The notes under the pieces were generated by a model that did not search any database, was not told the DNA's origin, and saw only the letters and a list, made by a program, of their open reading frames with translations. This document shows positions 25,552 to 34,948 of a stretch of DNA of 64,000 nucleotides, in pieces. This DNA comes from Caldicellulosiruptor saccharolyticus DSM 8903. GTDB taxonomy: Bacteria > Bacillota > Thermoanaerobacteria > Caldicellulosiruptorales > Caldicellulosiruptoraceae. Numbering within the stretch: the first letter of the stretch is position 1; every line of letters starts with the position of its first letter. The position numbers and the translations under genes were made by a program. The DNA lies in contig NC_009437.1 of the NCBI RefSeq assembly GCF_000016545.1, forward strand, positions 847,501 to 911,500, read 5' to 3'.

Positions 25552-26232
25552 ATGTTAAAGAAGTTAATGGTCTCAATGGTTTTGATCGTTTTAATTATGA
25601 TATCTCAATTATACACTTTTGCAAACGATAATCTGACGTTAAGTGATTTAGGTATCGCAGATAGAGATATAAAAAAATATGAGTGATGAAAAGAAGAGTT
25701 TTTATAACAACCTAAAGATTCTAAATATCAAAGAACAGACAAAGTACTATCAAATAGAAGTAAAGAAAAGTTTGAATATATTGTAACAAATGATATATCA
25801 TATTTTGAATCAAATGTTTTTTTACAACCAGTAAATACTCATATTATAGGAATAGGAGTAGGTGCAAATTATTCTGTAGTTAAAGATAGCGAGTATTTAA
25901 GACACGAATATACATTGTACTCTTCTAATTTAGGTATCTATGAGCCCGGTCAGTATGATTATTACTGGACAGCTTATGAGAAAAGTGCGCAAGGGTACGC
26001 ATTTGTTATCCAAACGTACGAAACACAAATTAATAATAGAGCTTTTATGGCTTTAAGAATTAAAGCAAATGTATCAAATACAACTGTAGTCGATGCATAT
26101 GGACATTATGCAAAGTATACAAAGAGTGTAACACCAAGTATTTCGTTTAGTATAAATGGTGCTTCCATAGATATAACACCAACTACAAATTTAATAAAAG
26201 CGCCTAATACTCATGTTCAGCTTTATAGATAA
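25552..26232 (+). pseudogene. Frame-disrupted gene for a secreted protein of unknown family
   Basis: ATG 25552 behind GAAGGGAG opens a signal peptide (MLKKLMVSMVLIVLIMISQL) and a short mature stretch that stops at TGA 25684. A seven-A run (25671-25677) directly precedes the stop. In the +1 frame, MSDEKKSFYNNLKILNIKEQ continues to a stop at 25789. In the original frame an open stretch resumes after TAA near 25705. It runs to 26232 with coherent protein-like sequence, including NTHIIGIGVGANYSVVKD, SSNLGIYEPGQYDYYWTAYE and QGYAFVIQTYE. The simplest reading is one exported protein of about 226 residues broken by two compensating small indels, either real decay or sequencing error in homopolymers. 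A start at 25915 giving 105 residues is unlikely to be the true gene. Confidence 0.75.
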
Positions 26233-26246
26233 TGGAGTGAATTTCA

Positions 26247-27476
26247 ATGATGTATGTAAAAAATATTCAATTCCTAAAAAAAGTTTTTTTCTCCTTCTTT
26301 ACAATAATAGTAGTTTTATTTCTTGCAATTAGTACGGTTTCTTACTGTCAGAAAAATGACATTCGCTTTGTAAAAATAGAAGAAGAATATATTGTTGATG
26401 ATTTTTCTTATTTTTCCGAAGGAAAGATTATAACAAAGTATAATGGAAAGTACGGTTATATTGACTCCAATGGAAAGAAAGTTACAGATTTTATATATGA
26501 TAAGGCTCTTCCCTATATCAATGGAATTGCTAATGTTTGTAAAAATGGTAAATGGGGATATGTTGATGAAAAAGGTAATGAGCTGATTCCGTGTAGATTT
26601 GATAGTTTAGGGGTCAAGTTTGGAGATGGTTTTCTTCAAAAGAAAGGTAATAAGTGGTATTTTATACAACCTAAAGAGAGAAGGATAAGTATATTTAAAG
26701 TTAATTATGATCTCATAAGAGGTATGAGTGAAGGTTTTTCTGCTGTTAAGAAAGGCTCAAAATGGGGGTATATAAATTCTAAAGGGGAACTTGTTATTCC
26801 TCTAAAGTTTGATGATGCAGGAGATTTTTCAGAAGGAATTGCACCTGTTAAAATAAATGGGCAATGGACTTATATTAACACAAAAGGAAGTCTTGTTACC
26901 AGGGAAATGTTTTTCAGTAGTGTATCTTCGTTTTATATGGGAAGAGGAATTACTAATAAAGATGGTAAATATGGAGTTGTTGATAAAAACGGTAAAATTA
27001 TTATTAAACCGATTTACTCATGGTTAGGGTTTCCAATAAACAAACTTTTTCCAGCAAGTGTTGGGAATAAATCTGGAGTATTAGACATGAATGGAAATAC
27101 TGTAGTTAAGTTTGAATATGATTCTATAGGATATTTTTTTGATAATTTAGCACTTGCGCAAAAAGGATCTAAATTTGGATATATAGATTCACACGGAAAA
27201 GAGATAATTCCATTTGAGTATGATTATGCAACTGATTTTAATAATGGTTTAGCAATTGTTCAAAAGGGAGATTACTCGATGGTAATTGATAGGAAAAATA
27301 ATACAAAAGCTAAAGTTAAAAAACCTTACTTCTTTTTAAATATTTCTGAAGGGATAGCGGTTGTAGAAAATGATAGAAAGTTAAAAGGGTTTTATATATT
27401 TAGAGAGCTAAGTAATAAAAAGATTGATAATAACAATATAAAGTTATACTATGAAAATCTCAAGTTTTACAATTAA
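26247..27476 (+). CDS. Secreted or membrane-anchored WG-repeat protein
   Basis: A single N-terminal hydrophobic segment (FFSFFTIIVVLFLAISTVSY) is followed by roughly eight WG beta-repeats of 40-50 residues. Units such as KNGKWGYVDEKGNELIP, KKGSKWGYINSKGELVIP and QKGSKFGYIDSHGKEIIP are clear. WG repeats form extracellular or periplasmic binding surfaces; ligands are unknown. Start ATG 26247 or 26250 follows TGGAGTGA. It lies 15 bases after the disrupted secreted-protein gene, so the two were probably one exported-protein operon. Confidence 0.88.
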   Translation: MMYVKNIQFLKKVFFSFFTIIVVLFLAISTVSYCQKNDIRFVKIEEEYIVDDFSYFSEGKIITKYNGKYGYIDSNGKKVTDFIYDKALPYINGIANVCKNGKWGYVDEKGNELIPCRFDSLGVKFGDGFLQKKGNKWYFIQPKERRISIFKVNYDLIRGMSEGFSAVKKGSKWGYINSKGELVIPLKFDDAGDFSEGIAPVKINGQWTYINTKGSLVTREMFFSSVSSFYMGRGITNKDGKYGVVDKNGKIIIKPIYSWLGFPINKLFPASVGNKSGVLDMNGNTVVKFEYDSIGYFFDNLALAQKGSKFGYIDSHGKEIIPFEYDYATDFNNGLAIVQKGDYSMVIDRKNNTKAKVKKPYFFLNISEGIAVVENDRKLKGFYIFRELSNKKIDNNNIKLYYENLKFYN

Positions 27477-27519
27477 ATATTAGTGTATAGGGTTTCTCAC
27501 TCCATACAAGACGTTTATT

Positions 27520-27951
27520 TTAGAAGGTTTTAGATATTGATTTGTGGATTAATTTGTTTACTACTAATACCAAATAAAACACCAAACCGCTAATTGGAAT
27601 GCCAAAAAGGTAGAAGAAATTTTTTGTTTCAATTATTTTTAAAATGGAAATTATTACTGCAGTGCAACAGGATGTTAATAATACTATTTTAGTTAGTTTC
27701 CACGGCCTTATAAAGTCAGGTTTTGTATAAATTCCAATTTGTTTCCATACCTCTTCAAATCCATACCTTCCTACAAGCAATGCTAATTCGGGTAGAAACA
27801 AATAGACAATTATAACACTTAGCATTAATAGCAGACCACCAAATGATTTGTTAATAATGGAAAGAATAGTGCCGCTGATAAAGCCAATAAAGGCAGGAAC
27901 TAAAACAAAATATTTAAAAAAGACCTCAAATATTTTACCTATTAACTTCAT
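27520..27951 (-). CDS. Small integral membrane protein, 143 aa
   Basis: The ATG at 27951 has GAGGAG seven bases upstream and is preferred to upstream in-frame starts. The product has four hydrophobic helices (IGKIFEVFFKYFVLVPAFIG, then GGLLLMLSVIIVYLFLPELA, then two near the C terminus) and a soluble central loop ending KPDFIRPWKLTK. No family is recognised. It is convergent with the WG-repeat gene and no clear terminator is seen between them. Confidence 0.7.
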   Translation of the reverse strand: MKLIGKIFEVFFKYFVLVPAFIGFISGTILSIINKSFGGLLLMLSVIIVYLFLPELALLVGRYGFEEVWKQIGIYTKPDFIRPWKLTKIVLLTSCCTAVIISILKIIETKNFFYLFGIPISGLVFYLVLVVNKLIHKSISKTF

Positions 27952-28086
27952 AGCTTCTCCTCTATTATGTTGCAAATTTTTTTTCATAATATCAAAAAAA
28001 ACAATTCTTGTAGCTAACAAAAAATATTTAATTTTTATGCAAACTTATTATGCAAAATATCTAAAAATAAAGACTAAAAAGTATAT

Positions 28087-28115
28087 TTTACTTAATCTCT
28101 TTTTGTTGATATAAT
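28087..28115 (+). promoter_or_regulatory. Promoter of the glucokinase gene
   Basis: TTTACT (28087-28092) and TATAAT (28110-28115) are 17 bases apart. A TG one base before the -10 makes it an extended -10 promoter. Confidence 0.6.
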
Positions 28116-28152
28116 AAAATCAAAATCTTAAGAATTGGAAAGGAGAGAGAAG

Positions 28153-29103
28153 GTGTATTACATAGGAATTGACCTTGGGGGAACAAACATTGCAGCAGGA
28201 ATTGTTGATGAAGAAGGGAAAATCATAAAAAAAGGGACTGTTCCGACAGGTGCGCACAGGCACTACTCAGAAATATTAAAAGACATGGCAGATCTGAGTT
28301 TAAATCTTGTAAAAGAGTGTGGGCTTTCTTTGGATGACATTCACTCAGTTGGTATTGGAAGCCCCGGCACACCTGACAATGAAAAGGGAATGATTCTCTA
28401 TAGCAACAACATTGTTTTTTTGAATGTTCCTATGAGAGAAGAGATTCAAAAATACATTCCAAAGCCTGTTAACATAGAAAACGATGCAAACTGTGCGGCA
28501 TATGGTGAGTATATAGCAGGTGGTGCAAAAGGCACAAGGATTTCTGTTACAATCACATTGGGAACTGGCATTGGCGGGGGAGTTATAATCGATGGAAAAA
28601 TATACACTGGGGCACATCATGCAGGTGCAGAGCTTGGGCATATGGTTATTTGTGTTGATGGTGAACAGTGCACATGCGGTAGAAGAGGGTGCTGGGAAGC
28701 GTACGCATCTGCAACAGCTCTTATTCGAATGACAAGAGAGGCTGCTGCAAGGGATATAAACGGCACTATCATGAAACTTGTAGGTGGCGATATTTCTAAG
28801 ATTGATGCAAAAACAGCTTTTGATGCAAAGCGAATGGGAGATAGCACTGGTGCAGCAATTGTTGATAGGTATGTAAAATATTTAGCAGAAGGGCTTGTAA
28901 ATGTTTGCAATATATTTGAACCAGAGGTAATTTGCGTTGGCGGAGGAGTTAGCAAAGAAGGTGAATACCTGCTTGGACCGGTAAGAGAATATGTTTACGA
29001 AAAATTCTATTGCAAACAAATAACACCTCCTAAAATAATTCCAGCTGTCTTAGGAAATGATGCAGGTATAATTGGTGCTGCGCTTTTGGCAAAGCAGATT
29101 TAA
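28153..29103 (+). CDS. glcK: ROK-family glucokinase
   Basis: The GTG at 28153 (MYYIGIDLGGTNIAAGIVDE) has GGAGAG upstream; the in-frame TTG at 28135 lies before that ribosome site. The 316-residue protein has the N-terminal phosphate-binding GIDLGGTN. It also has ENDANCAAYGE, LGTGIGGGVIIDG, and the ROK zinc motif with ELGHM and CTCGRRGCWEAYAS. It phosphorylates glucose with ATP for glycolysis; other hexose specificities exist in the family. It overlaps no neighbour, but the SGNH hydrolase starts 28 bases later and is probably cotranscribed. Confidence 0.9.
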   Translation: MYYIGIDLGGTNIAAGIVDEEGKIIKKGTVPTGAHRHYSEILKDMADLSLNLVKECGLSLDDIHSVGIGSPGTPDNEKGMILYSNNIVFLNVPMREEIQKYIPKPVNIENDANCAAYGEYIAGGAKGTRISVTITLGTGIGGGVIIDGKIYTGAHHAGAELGHMVICVDGEQCTCGRRGCWEAYASATALIRMTREAAARDINGTIMKLVGGDISKIDAKTAFDAKRMGDSTGAAIVDRYVKYLAEGLVNVCNIFEPEVICVGGGVSKEGEYLLGPVREYVYEKFYCKQITPPKIIPAVLGNDAGIIGAALLAKQI

Positions 29104-29131
29104 AGAACTTATAAAAGAAGGTGAGTTTTTG

Positions 29132-29776
29132 ATGTTAATTGAAAAAGGCTCAAAACTTCTTTTTATTGGTGATTCTATCACAGACTGTGGAAGAGCAAGA
29201 CCGGTTGGCGAAGGTTTGCATTGGAACAATTTGGGCAGCGGGTATGTTTCTCTTGTTTCAGCTCAGCTTCTTGCAAAGTATCCTGAAAGCAAAATAAGAG
29301 TTATAAATATGGGTGTTGGAGGAGATACAGTAAGGCATCTCAAAGCGCGCTGGCAGACAGATGTTTTAGATTTAAAACCAGACTGGCTTTCTATAATGAT
29401 TGGTGTAAATGATGTTTGGCGCCAGTTTGACAATCCACTTATTCCTGAATGTCATGTGTATTTAGATGAGTACAAGTCTACCTTGGATGAGCTTATAAAC
29501 TTGACCAAGCCAAACTTAAAAGGGCTTGTTTTGATGTCACCATTTATTATAGAGGACAACAAAGAGGACGCAATGAGAAAGAAGATGGATGAATACAGGT
29601 TTGCAATGAAGGAAATAGCACAAAAACATGGTGCCATTTTTGTGGATGTTCAAGAGGCTTTCGATAGATTTTTAAAATACTATCATTCATATTCACTTGC
29701 GCTTGACAGAATTCATCCAAATTTAACAGGTCATATGATAATTGCAAACGAGTTTTTGAAAGCAATAGGGTTTTAA
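29132..29776 (+). CDS. SGNH/GDSL-family hydrolase (esterase-like)
   Basis: The ATG at 29132 follows AGAAGGTGAG and starts just before the catalytic block I FIGDSITDCGRARP. Block II is MGVGGDT, block III GVNDVW, and block V DRIHPNLTGH supplies the Asp and His of the triad. The 214-residue length and lack of a signal peptide indicate a cytoplasmic deacetylase or esterase. Members near sugar genes often remove acetyl groups from xylo- or other oligosaccharides, which is inference here. It probably shares the glucokinase transcript and ends at a bidirectional terminator. Confidence 0.88.
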   Translation: MLIEKGSKLLFIGDSITDCGRARPVGEGLHWNNLGSGYVSLVSAQLLAKYPESKIRVINMGVGGDTVRHLKARWQTDVLDLKPDWLSIMIGVNDVWRQFDNPLIPECHVYLDEYKSTLDELINLTKPNLKGLVLMSPFIIEDNKEDAMRKKMDEYRFAMKEIAQKHGAIFVDVQEAFDRFLKYYHSYSLALDRIHPNLTGHMIIANEFLKAIGF

Positions 29777-29788
29777 AGAATAAAAGCA

Positions 29789-29830
29789 GGGCAGGCAAAA
29801 GGGGGGTAGCTTTCTTATTTTTGCCTGCCC
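29789..29830. terminator. Bidirectional terminator between glucokinase unit and glycogen operon
   Basis: GGGCAGGCAAAA and TTTTGCCTGCCC form a perfect 12-bp stem with an 18-base loop. A T-rich tract follows. Confidence 0.85.
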
Positions 29831-29863
29831 AATTTTTATATTTTAAATTGTTCAAGATGGATT

Positions 29864-32326
29864 TCAATCAGGTATTTCAACCCTTTTAATATGCCAAATT
29901 TCATCAGCATACTTTTGAATTGTATTGTCACTTGAAAAAATACCAGATGCTCCTATGTTGATTATCATCATTTTTCGCCAACGCTTTGTATCTCGGTAGA
30001 GTTTATTAATTTTCATTTGAGCTTCATGATATGAATCAAAGTCTTTTAAAACAAAATACTCATCGTTGTATGTTATCAGATGATGATATATATCCATAAA
30101 CTCATCCTTTGGCACATCAAAGAAGTTTCCAATCAGCTGGTCAATAAGCTTTCTGATTCGCAAATCCTTCTGGTAAAGCTGAGAGCTACTGTATCCACCG
30201 TTTTTGTAGTAGTCCAAAACCTCTTCTGCCAAAAGTCCAAATATCACAATATTCTCATCACCCACAGCTTCTTTTATTTCAACATTTGCACCATCCAAAG
30301 TTCCTAAGGTAATTGCTCCGTTCATCATAAACTTCATATTGCCTGTGCCAGAAGCTTCTTTTGAAGCTGTTGAGATTTGCTCTGACACGTCTGCAGCAGG
30401 AATAATCTTTTCTGCCAACGACACACAGTAGTTTTCTAAAAATACAACCTTTAACTTGTCTTTTACATCTGGGTCTTTGTTGACTTTTTCAGCAATGGAA
30501 TTTATGAGTTTTATAATCTTTTTGGCAAGGATATAACCAGGTGCTGCTTTTGCTGCAAAGATGAAAGTTCGCGGATAAATATCTAAATTTGGATTTTCTT
30601 TTAACATATTGTAAAGATGTAAAATATGAAGAGCGTTTAAAAGCTGGCGTTTGTAAGCATGGAGCCTCTTTGCCTGAATATCGATGATTGAACGTGGGTC
30701 AACAACTATGTTGTACTTGTCTTTTATATACTTTGCAAGCTTTATCTTGTTGTTGAATTTAATGTTGCTACATAGCTCTTGGGTGAGTTTGTCATCTGCA
30801 AAGTCTTTGAACTTTAGCATCAGCATTGGCTCTTTTATCCACCTATCTGTCTGAAGACACTCAGAGATAAGCCTTGCCAGGTCTGGATTTGCCTCAACCA
30901 GCCATCTTCTGTGTGTAATTCCATTTGTTTTGTTGTTAAATTTTTCTGGATATAAGGTGTAAAAACATTTCAATACTTCATTTTTCAAAATTTCAGTATG
31001 AAGCTTTGAAACGCCGTTTACTGACTTACTTCCAATGACAGCTAAGTGTGCCATGTTTATTTGACCGTCGTGAATGATGGCCATATTGCAAACTTTTTGC
31101 CAATCGCCGTTTGTTTTTTCAAGCATCTCGCTGCAAAATCTTCTGTTGATTTCTTCAATAATTGTATATATCCTTGGAAGAAGAGTCCTAACCATGTCAA
31201 TTGGCCACTTTTCCAGAGCTTCAGCCATTATTGTATGATTTGTATATACCACAGTGTTAGTAGTAATCTCCCACGCTTCTTCCCAGCCCAAACCTTCTTC
31301 GTCGATCAATATTCTCATAAGTTCTGGAATGACAAGTGCTGGGTGTGTGTCGTTGATTTGTATCATTACATAGTTTGGAAGCTCATATATAGGCTTTCCT
31401 CTTTTTTTGAATGTCCTGATAATACTTTGAACCCCGGCTGACACAAAGAAGTATTCCTGTTTTAGCCGAAGAATTCTATTTTGTTCGTTTGTATCATCAG
31501 GATATAAAACCTGAGTTATAGACTGTACCATATACCTGTACTCAACAGCCTTTATATAATCACCTCTTGAAAACGATGCAAAGTCAAATACATTTTCAAA
31601 CGGTTCAGCACTCCAAAGTCTTAAAGTATTTACAGTGTTGCAGCCATATCCAATTATAGGAATATCATAAGGTATTGCCCATACAGACTCATAGTTTTCA
31701 TGGAAGGCTTTCAGTTTTCCATCAACAATGTCAAAACGCACTGTTCCGCCAAACTTTACAATGCAAGCTCTATCGCTTCTTTTTACCTCCCACACATACT
31801 CTTCCGAAAGCCAGTTATCAGGAACTTCTATTTGATAGCCGTTTTGAATCTTCTGCTCAAAAAGACCATAGCGGTATCTGATGCCATTTCCATGACCAGG
31901 AAGACCCATTGAAGCCATTGAGTCTAAAAAACACGCAGCAAGTCTGCCAAGGCCTCCATTTCCAAGGCCCGGCTCTCTTTCTGCCTCCTCAATTTCTTCA
32001 AGTGAAAGTCCAAGCTCATTTAGTGCTTCTTTGCACACATCACGAATTCCCAAGTTGATTAGATTGTTCACAAGAAGCTTGCCGAGCAAAAACTCAATAG
32101 AGAAGTAGTAAACTTGTTTAACATCGTTTTGTTTGTAGTATTTATTTGTTTTTAGCCATCTTTCAAAAGAATATTCCTTTATAACCTCACCAAGCGCAAG
32201 GTACTGCTGATAAGTTGTTGCTTCTTTTGGGTCTATGGCAAAAAGGGAGATTATCTTTCGCTGAAAATCATTCTTTATCTTTTCTTTGAGCTCATCTTTG
32301 CTGAGTCCTGCAATTCCATTAACCAT
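29864..32326 (-). CDS. glgP: Glycogen/starch phosphorylase
   Basis: The 820-residue GT35 enzyme has EPGLGNGGLGRLAACFLDSM near residue 135, RYMVQSITQVLYP, IQINDTHPALVIPELMR, and IDIQAKRLHAYKRQLLN. The PLP lysine lies in EASGTGNMKFMMNGA. It releases glucose 1-phosphate from the non-reducing ends of glycogen. Start ATG 32326 has GCAGGAGG upstream. It is the last gene of the minus-strand glycogen operon, 30 bases after glgA, so synthesis and breakdown genes share a transcript. Confidence 0.96.
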   Translation of the reverse strand: MVNGIAGLSKDELKEKIKNDFQRKIISLFAIDPKEATTYQQYLALGEVIKEYSFERWLKTNKYYKQNDVKQVYYFSIEFLLGKLLVNNLINLGIRDVCKEALNELGLSLEEIEEAEREPGLGNGGLGRLAACFLDSMASMGLPGHGNGIRYRYGLFEQKIQNGYQIEVPDNWLSEEYVWEVKRSDRACIVKFGGTVRFDIVDGKLKAFHENYESVWAIPYDIPIIGYGCNTVNTLRLWSAEPFENVFDFASFSRGDYIKAVEYRYMVQSITQVLYPDDTNEQNRILRLKQEYFFVSAGVQSIIRTFKKRGKPIYELPNYVMIQINDTHPALVIPELMRILIDEEGLGWEEAWEITTNTVVYTNHTIMAEALEKWPIDMVRTLLPRIYTIIEEINRRFCSEMLEKTNGDWQKVCNMAIIHDGQINMAHLAVIGSKSVNGVSKLHTEILKNEVLKCFYTLYPEKFNNKTNGITHRRWLVEANPDLARLISECLQTDRWIKEPMLMLKFKDFADDKLTQELCSNIKFNNKIKLAKYIKDKYNIVVDPRSIIDIQAKRLHAYKRQLLNALHILHLYNMLKENPNLDIYPRTFIFAAKAAPGYILAKKIIKLINSIAEKVNKDPDVKDKLKVVFLENYCVSLAEKIIPAADVSEQISTASKEASGTGNMKFMMNGAITLGTLDGANVEIKEAVGDENIVIFGLLAEEVLDYYKNGGYSSSQLYQKDLRIRKLIDQLIGNFFDVPKDEFMDIYHHLITYNDEYFVLKDFDSYHEAQMKINKLYRDTKRWRKMMIINIGASGIFSSDNTIQKYADEIWHIKRVEIPD

Positions 32327-32356
32327 TTGAAGTTTTTCCTCCTGCTTTTTTAAAAT

Positions 32357-33790
32357 TTATTTTAACAGCTGTTCATACACTCTATTGTACTCACCTGCTG
32401 AAGCATTCCACGAATTGTCTCTTGTCATTGCTTGATGGACAATAGACCTCCACTGTGCTTTATCTGAGTAGATAGACAGTGCGTACTTTATAATAGCAAA
32501 AAGCTCTGCTGGGTCATAGTTTGCAAATGAAAATCCCCAGCCTTCACCTGTAAACTGATTATAAGGTTTTACCGTATCTTTAAGCCCACCAGTTTCTCTC
32601 ACAATCGGCACAGTTCCATATCTCATAGCAATGAGCTGGGATATTCCACAAGGCTCTGTCAAAGACGGCATTAAATATATGTCAGATCCAGCATAAATTT
32701 TTCGTGCAAGTTCTTCACTGTAGCATATGTTTGCAGAGACCTTAGATGGGTATGCTATAGCATAGTATTTGAACATCTGCTCATAGTGATAATCACCGGC
32801 CCCTAAGATAACAAGCTGAACAGGCAGTGTCAAAAGCCTGCTTAAGATTCTCTCAATAAGATCAATTCCCTTTTCCTTTGTCAGCCTTGAGACCATACCG
32901 ATGAGTACAATATCATCTGAAACAGGCAAGTTTAACATCTGCTGGAGTCTAAACTTATTTTCTTTTTTACGACTCTCAAACGTATTTGCATCATAATTTA
33001 CAAAAATAAGTTTGTCTGTTGCAGGATTGCAAACTTCATAATCAATTCCGTTAACAATGCCTACTAATTTTTCTCCAATTCCAGACAAAAGTCCATGTAG
33101 TCCTTCGCCGTGTGAAAGTGTCCTAATTTCATTGGCATATGTTTTACTAACTGTTACAACTTTGTCTGCAAAGATAATGCCACCTTTTAAAAATGAGATT
33201 GCATCATAGAACTTGAGCTTGTTTTCGTCGAAGTATTCATCGGGCAAAGAAAGAAGGTCATACATGACCTCTTTTGGGAATACTCCTTGATATCTTAGAT
33301 TGTGGATTGTAAGTACTGTTTTTATCTTTTGGTGCTTTGGAGAGTGACTGTAATGAGCTTTCAGTAAGACTGGTATTACACTTGTGTGCCAGTCGTTTAC
33401 ATGGATTATGTCAACATCAAAGTCAAGATGGTAGATAGCTTCACAAACTGCTCTTGAAAAGTAAGAGAATCTCTCCCCATCATCATAATACCCATAATAA
33501 CCTGGTCTTTTGAAGTAGTATTCATTATCAATAAAGTAAAATGGTACTCCCTCAAAGTTGAGGTATTCAATTCCACAGTATTGGTTTCTCCATCCAACAG
33601 GAACAGTAAAGTGGCAAAGGTGTTTCATTTTTGTTGTATAATCAGAGGGAATATCACCATACTTGGGCATAATTACCCTTATATCAACACCAAGCTTTCT
33701 GAGGGCTTTTGGAAGAGAGTATGCAACGTCTGCAAGACCACCTGTTTTTGCAAACGGAAATGCTTCTGATACAGCAAAAAGTACATTCAT
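32357..33790 (-). CDS. glgA: Glycogen synthase (ADP-glucose type)
   Basis: The 477-residue GT5 enzyme has the N-terminal ADP-glucose motif SEAFPFAKTGGLADVAYSLP. DIIHVNDWHT, KVVTVSKTYANEI, VSRLTKEKGIDLI and the C-terminal MPSLTEPCGISQLIAMRYGT are also visible. It extends alpha-1,4-glucan chains from ADP-glucose. Start ATG 33790 overlaps the end of glgD by four bases, with AGAGGTG upstream. The length is that of typical bacterial GlgA. Confidence 0.96.
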   Translation of the reverse strand: MNVLFAVSEAFPFAKTGGLADVAYSLPKALRKLGVDIRVIMPKYGDIPSDYTTKMKHLCHFTVPVGWRNQYCGIEYLNFEGVPFYFIDNEYYFKRPGYYGYYDDGERFSYFSRAVCEAIYHLDFDVDIIHVNDWHTSVIPVLLKAHYSHSPKHQKIKTVLTIHNLRYQGVFPKEVMYDLLSLPDEYFDENKLKFYDAISFLKGGIIFADKVVTVSKTYANEIRTLSHGEGLHGLLSGIGEKLVGIVNGIDYEVCNPATDKLIFVNYDANTFESRKKENKFRLQQMLNLPVSDDIVLIGMVSRLTKEKGIDLIERILSRLLTLPVQLVILGAGDYHYEQMFKYYAIAYPSKVSANICYSEELARKIYAGSDIYLMPSLTEPCGISQLIAMRYGTVPIVRETGGLKDTVKPYNQFTGEGWGFSFANYDPAELFAIIKYALSIYSDKAQWRSIVHQAMTRDNSWNASAGEYNRVYEQLLK

Positions 33791-34929
33791 AGTCTTTTCA
33801 CCTCTTTTAGAACACTAAAGTCAACTTTACTTTGTTTTTCCATCACAAGAGGATTTTTGTTATGTCCAATCAAGGTTGCGTTTGAGTCAATTACAACATT
33901 TTTGTCAAGAATCACGTTTTTCAAAACTGCTCCACTTTTGATAATACACTTTGAAAATATTATACTATTTTCTACCACCGCATCTTTTTCAATTACAACC
34001 CCACGCGAAATTATACTGTTTTTTACTTTTCCTTTAATTAAACAGCCATTTGAAATAAAAGAGTTTTCAACATCACATGTAGAAAAGTATCGAGTTGGTG
34101 GTGAGTCGTTGGATTTTGTGTAAATTGGCCTTTCTTTTGAAAAGAGCTCTGACTGAATATCAACATTTAACATATCCATTGATACCTTGAAATATGAAGA
34201 TATTGAATTTATACACCCAACGTATCCTTTGAACTCATAAGCATTTACATTCATATTTTGGACGTTTTTATACACAAAATCCCTAAACGAACCACAATTG
34301 CCGTTTTCCAAACAGCCTAAAATACATTCGATTAAAAATTCTTTGCTAAGCAAAAACATGTCCAAGGAAATATTAACAAGTATGCGCCTTCCAATGTTCT
34401 TCCCAACTCCCACGACCTTTGAGTCTTGGTCTAAAATCAGGGTTGGTGCATCTAAGAAAAGGTCATCTTCATTGCTTACCTTTTTGTAAACAACTGTAAT
34501 ATCGGCATTTGTCTCTTCATGGTATTTTGCGACTTCTTCAAAATCAATATTGCAAATCATATGTGATAAAGTAAATATCACCATTTCTTTTCTGCTGCGA
34601 AGTAAGAACTCCATATTGCTTTTCAAAAGCTTTATATCACTGATTGAAGGTGGATCATAAGAATAATTAAAGATGTAAAGACCACCTACTTTTCTATTTA
34701 AATCCCATGGCTTGCCTGTTCCCACATGGTCAATAAGTGACCTTGACTTGGTTGGAGCTAAAATTCCAACATTTGTAACACCTGCATTAACAAGGTTTGA
34801 AAGTGCAAAATCAATTGCTCTATATCTTCCAAAAATAGGTATAGCGCCTAAAGGTCTTGTGGCTGTTAAACTTTTTAATTTACTATCGTTTTCTGTAAGA
34901 CTTACAATGCCCAAGCAATTTGTAAGCAT
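33787..34929 (-). CDS. glgD: Glucose-1-phosphate adenylyltransferase, GlgD subunit
   Basis: The ATG at 34929 (MLTNCLGIVSLTEN) follows GGGGGAGATT and replaces an upstream in-frame alternative. It belongs to the ADP-glucose pyrophosphorylase family with RYRAIDFALSNLVNAG, but has the divergent N terminus of GlgD. The glycine-rich nucleotide motif of GlgC (LAGGQGSRL) is absent, so on its own it is probably poorly catalytic. In Bacillota it forms a heterotetramer with GlgC. The C-terminal part contains left-handed beta-helix repeats (GCLIKGKVKNSIIS). It sits between glgC and glgA. Confidence 0.94.
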   Translation of the reverse strand: MLTNCLGIVSLTENDSKLKSLTATRPLGAIPIFGRYRAIDFALSNLVNAGVTNVGILAPTKSRSLIDHVGTGKPWDLNRKVGGLYIFNYSYDPPSISDIKLLKSNMEFLLRSRKEMVIFTLSHMICNIDFEEVAKYHEETNADITVVYKKVSNEDDLFLDAPTLILDQDSKVVGVGKNIGRRILVNISLDMFLLSKEFLIECILGCLENGNCGSFRDFVYKNVQNMNVNAYEFKGYVGCINSISSYFKVSMDMLNVDIQSELFSKERPIYTKSNDSPPTRYFSTCDVENSFISNGCLIKGKVKNSIISRGVVIEKDAVVENSIIFSKCIIKSGAVLKNVILDKNVVIDSNATLIGHNKNPLVMEKQSKVDFSVLKEVKRL

Positions 34930-34948
34930 TTTAATCTCCCCCAAAATT

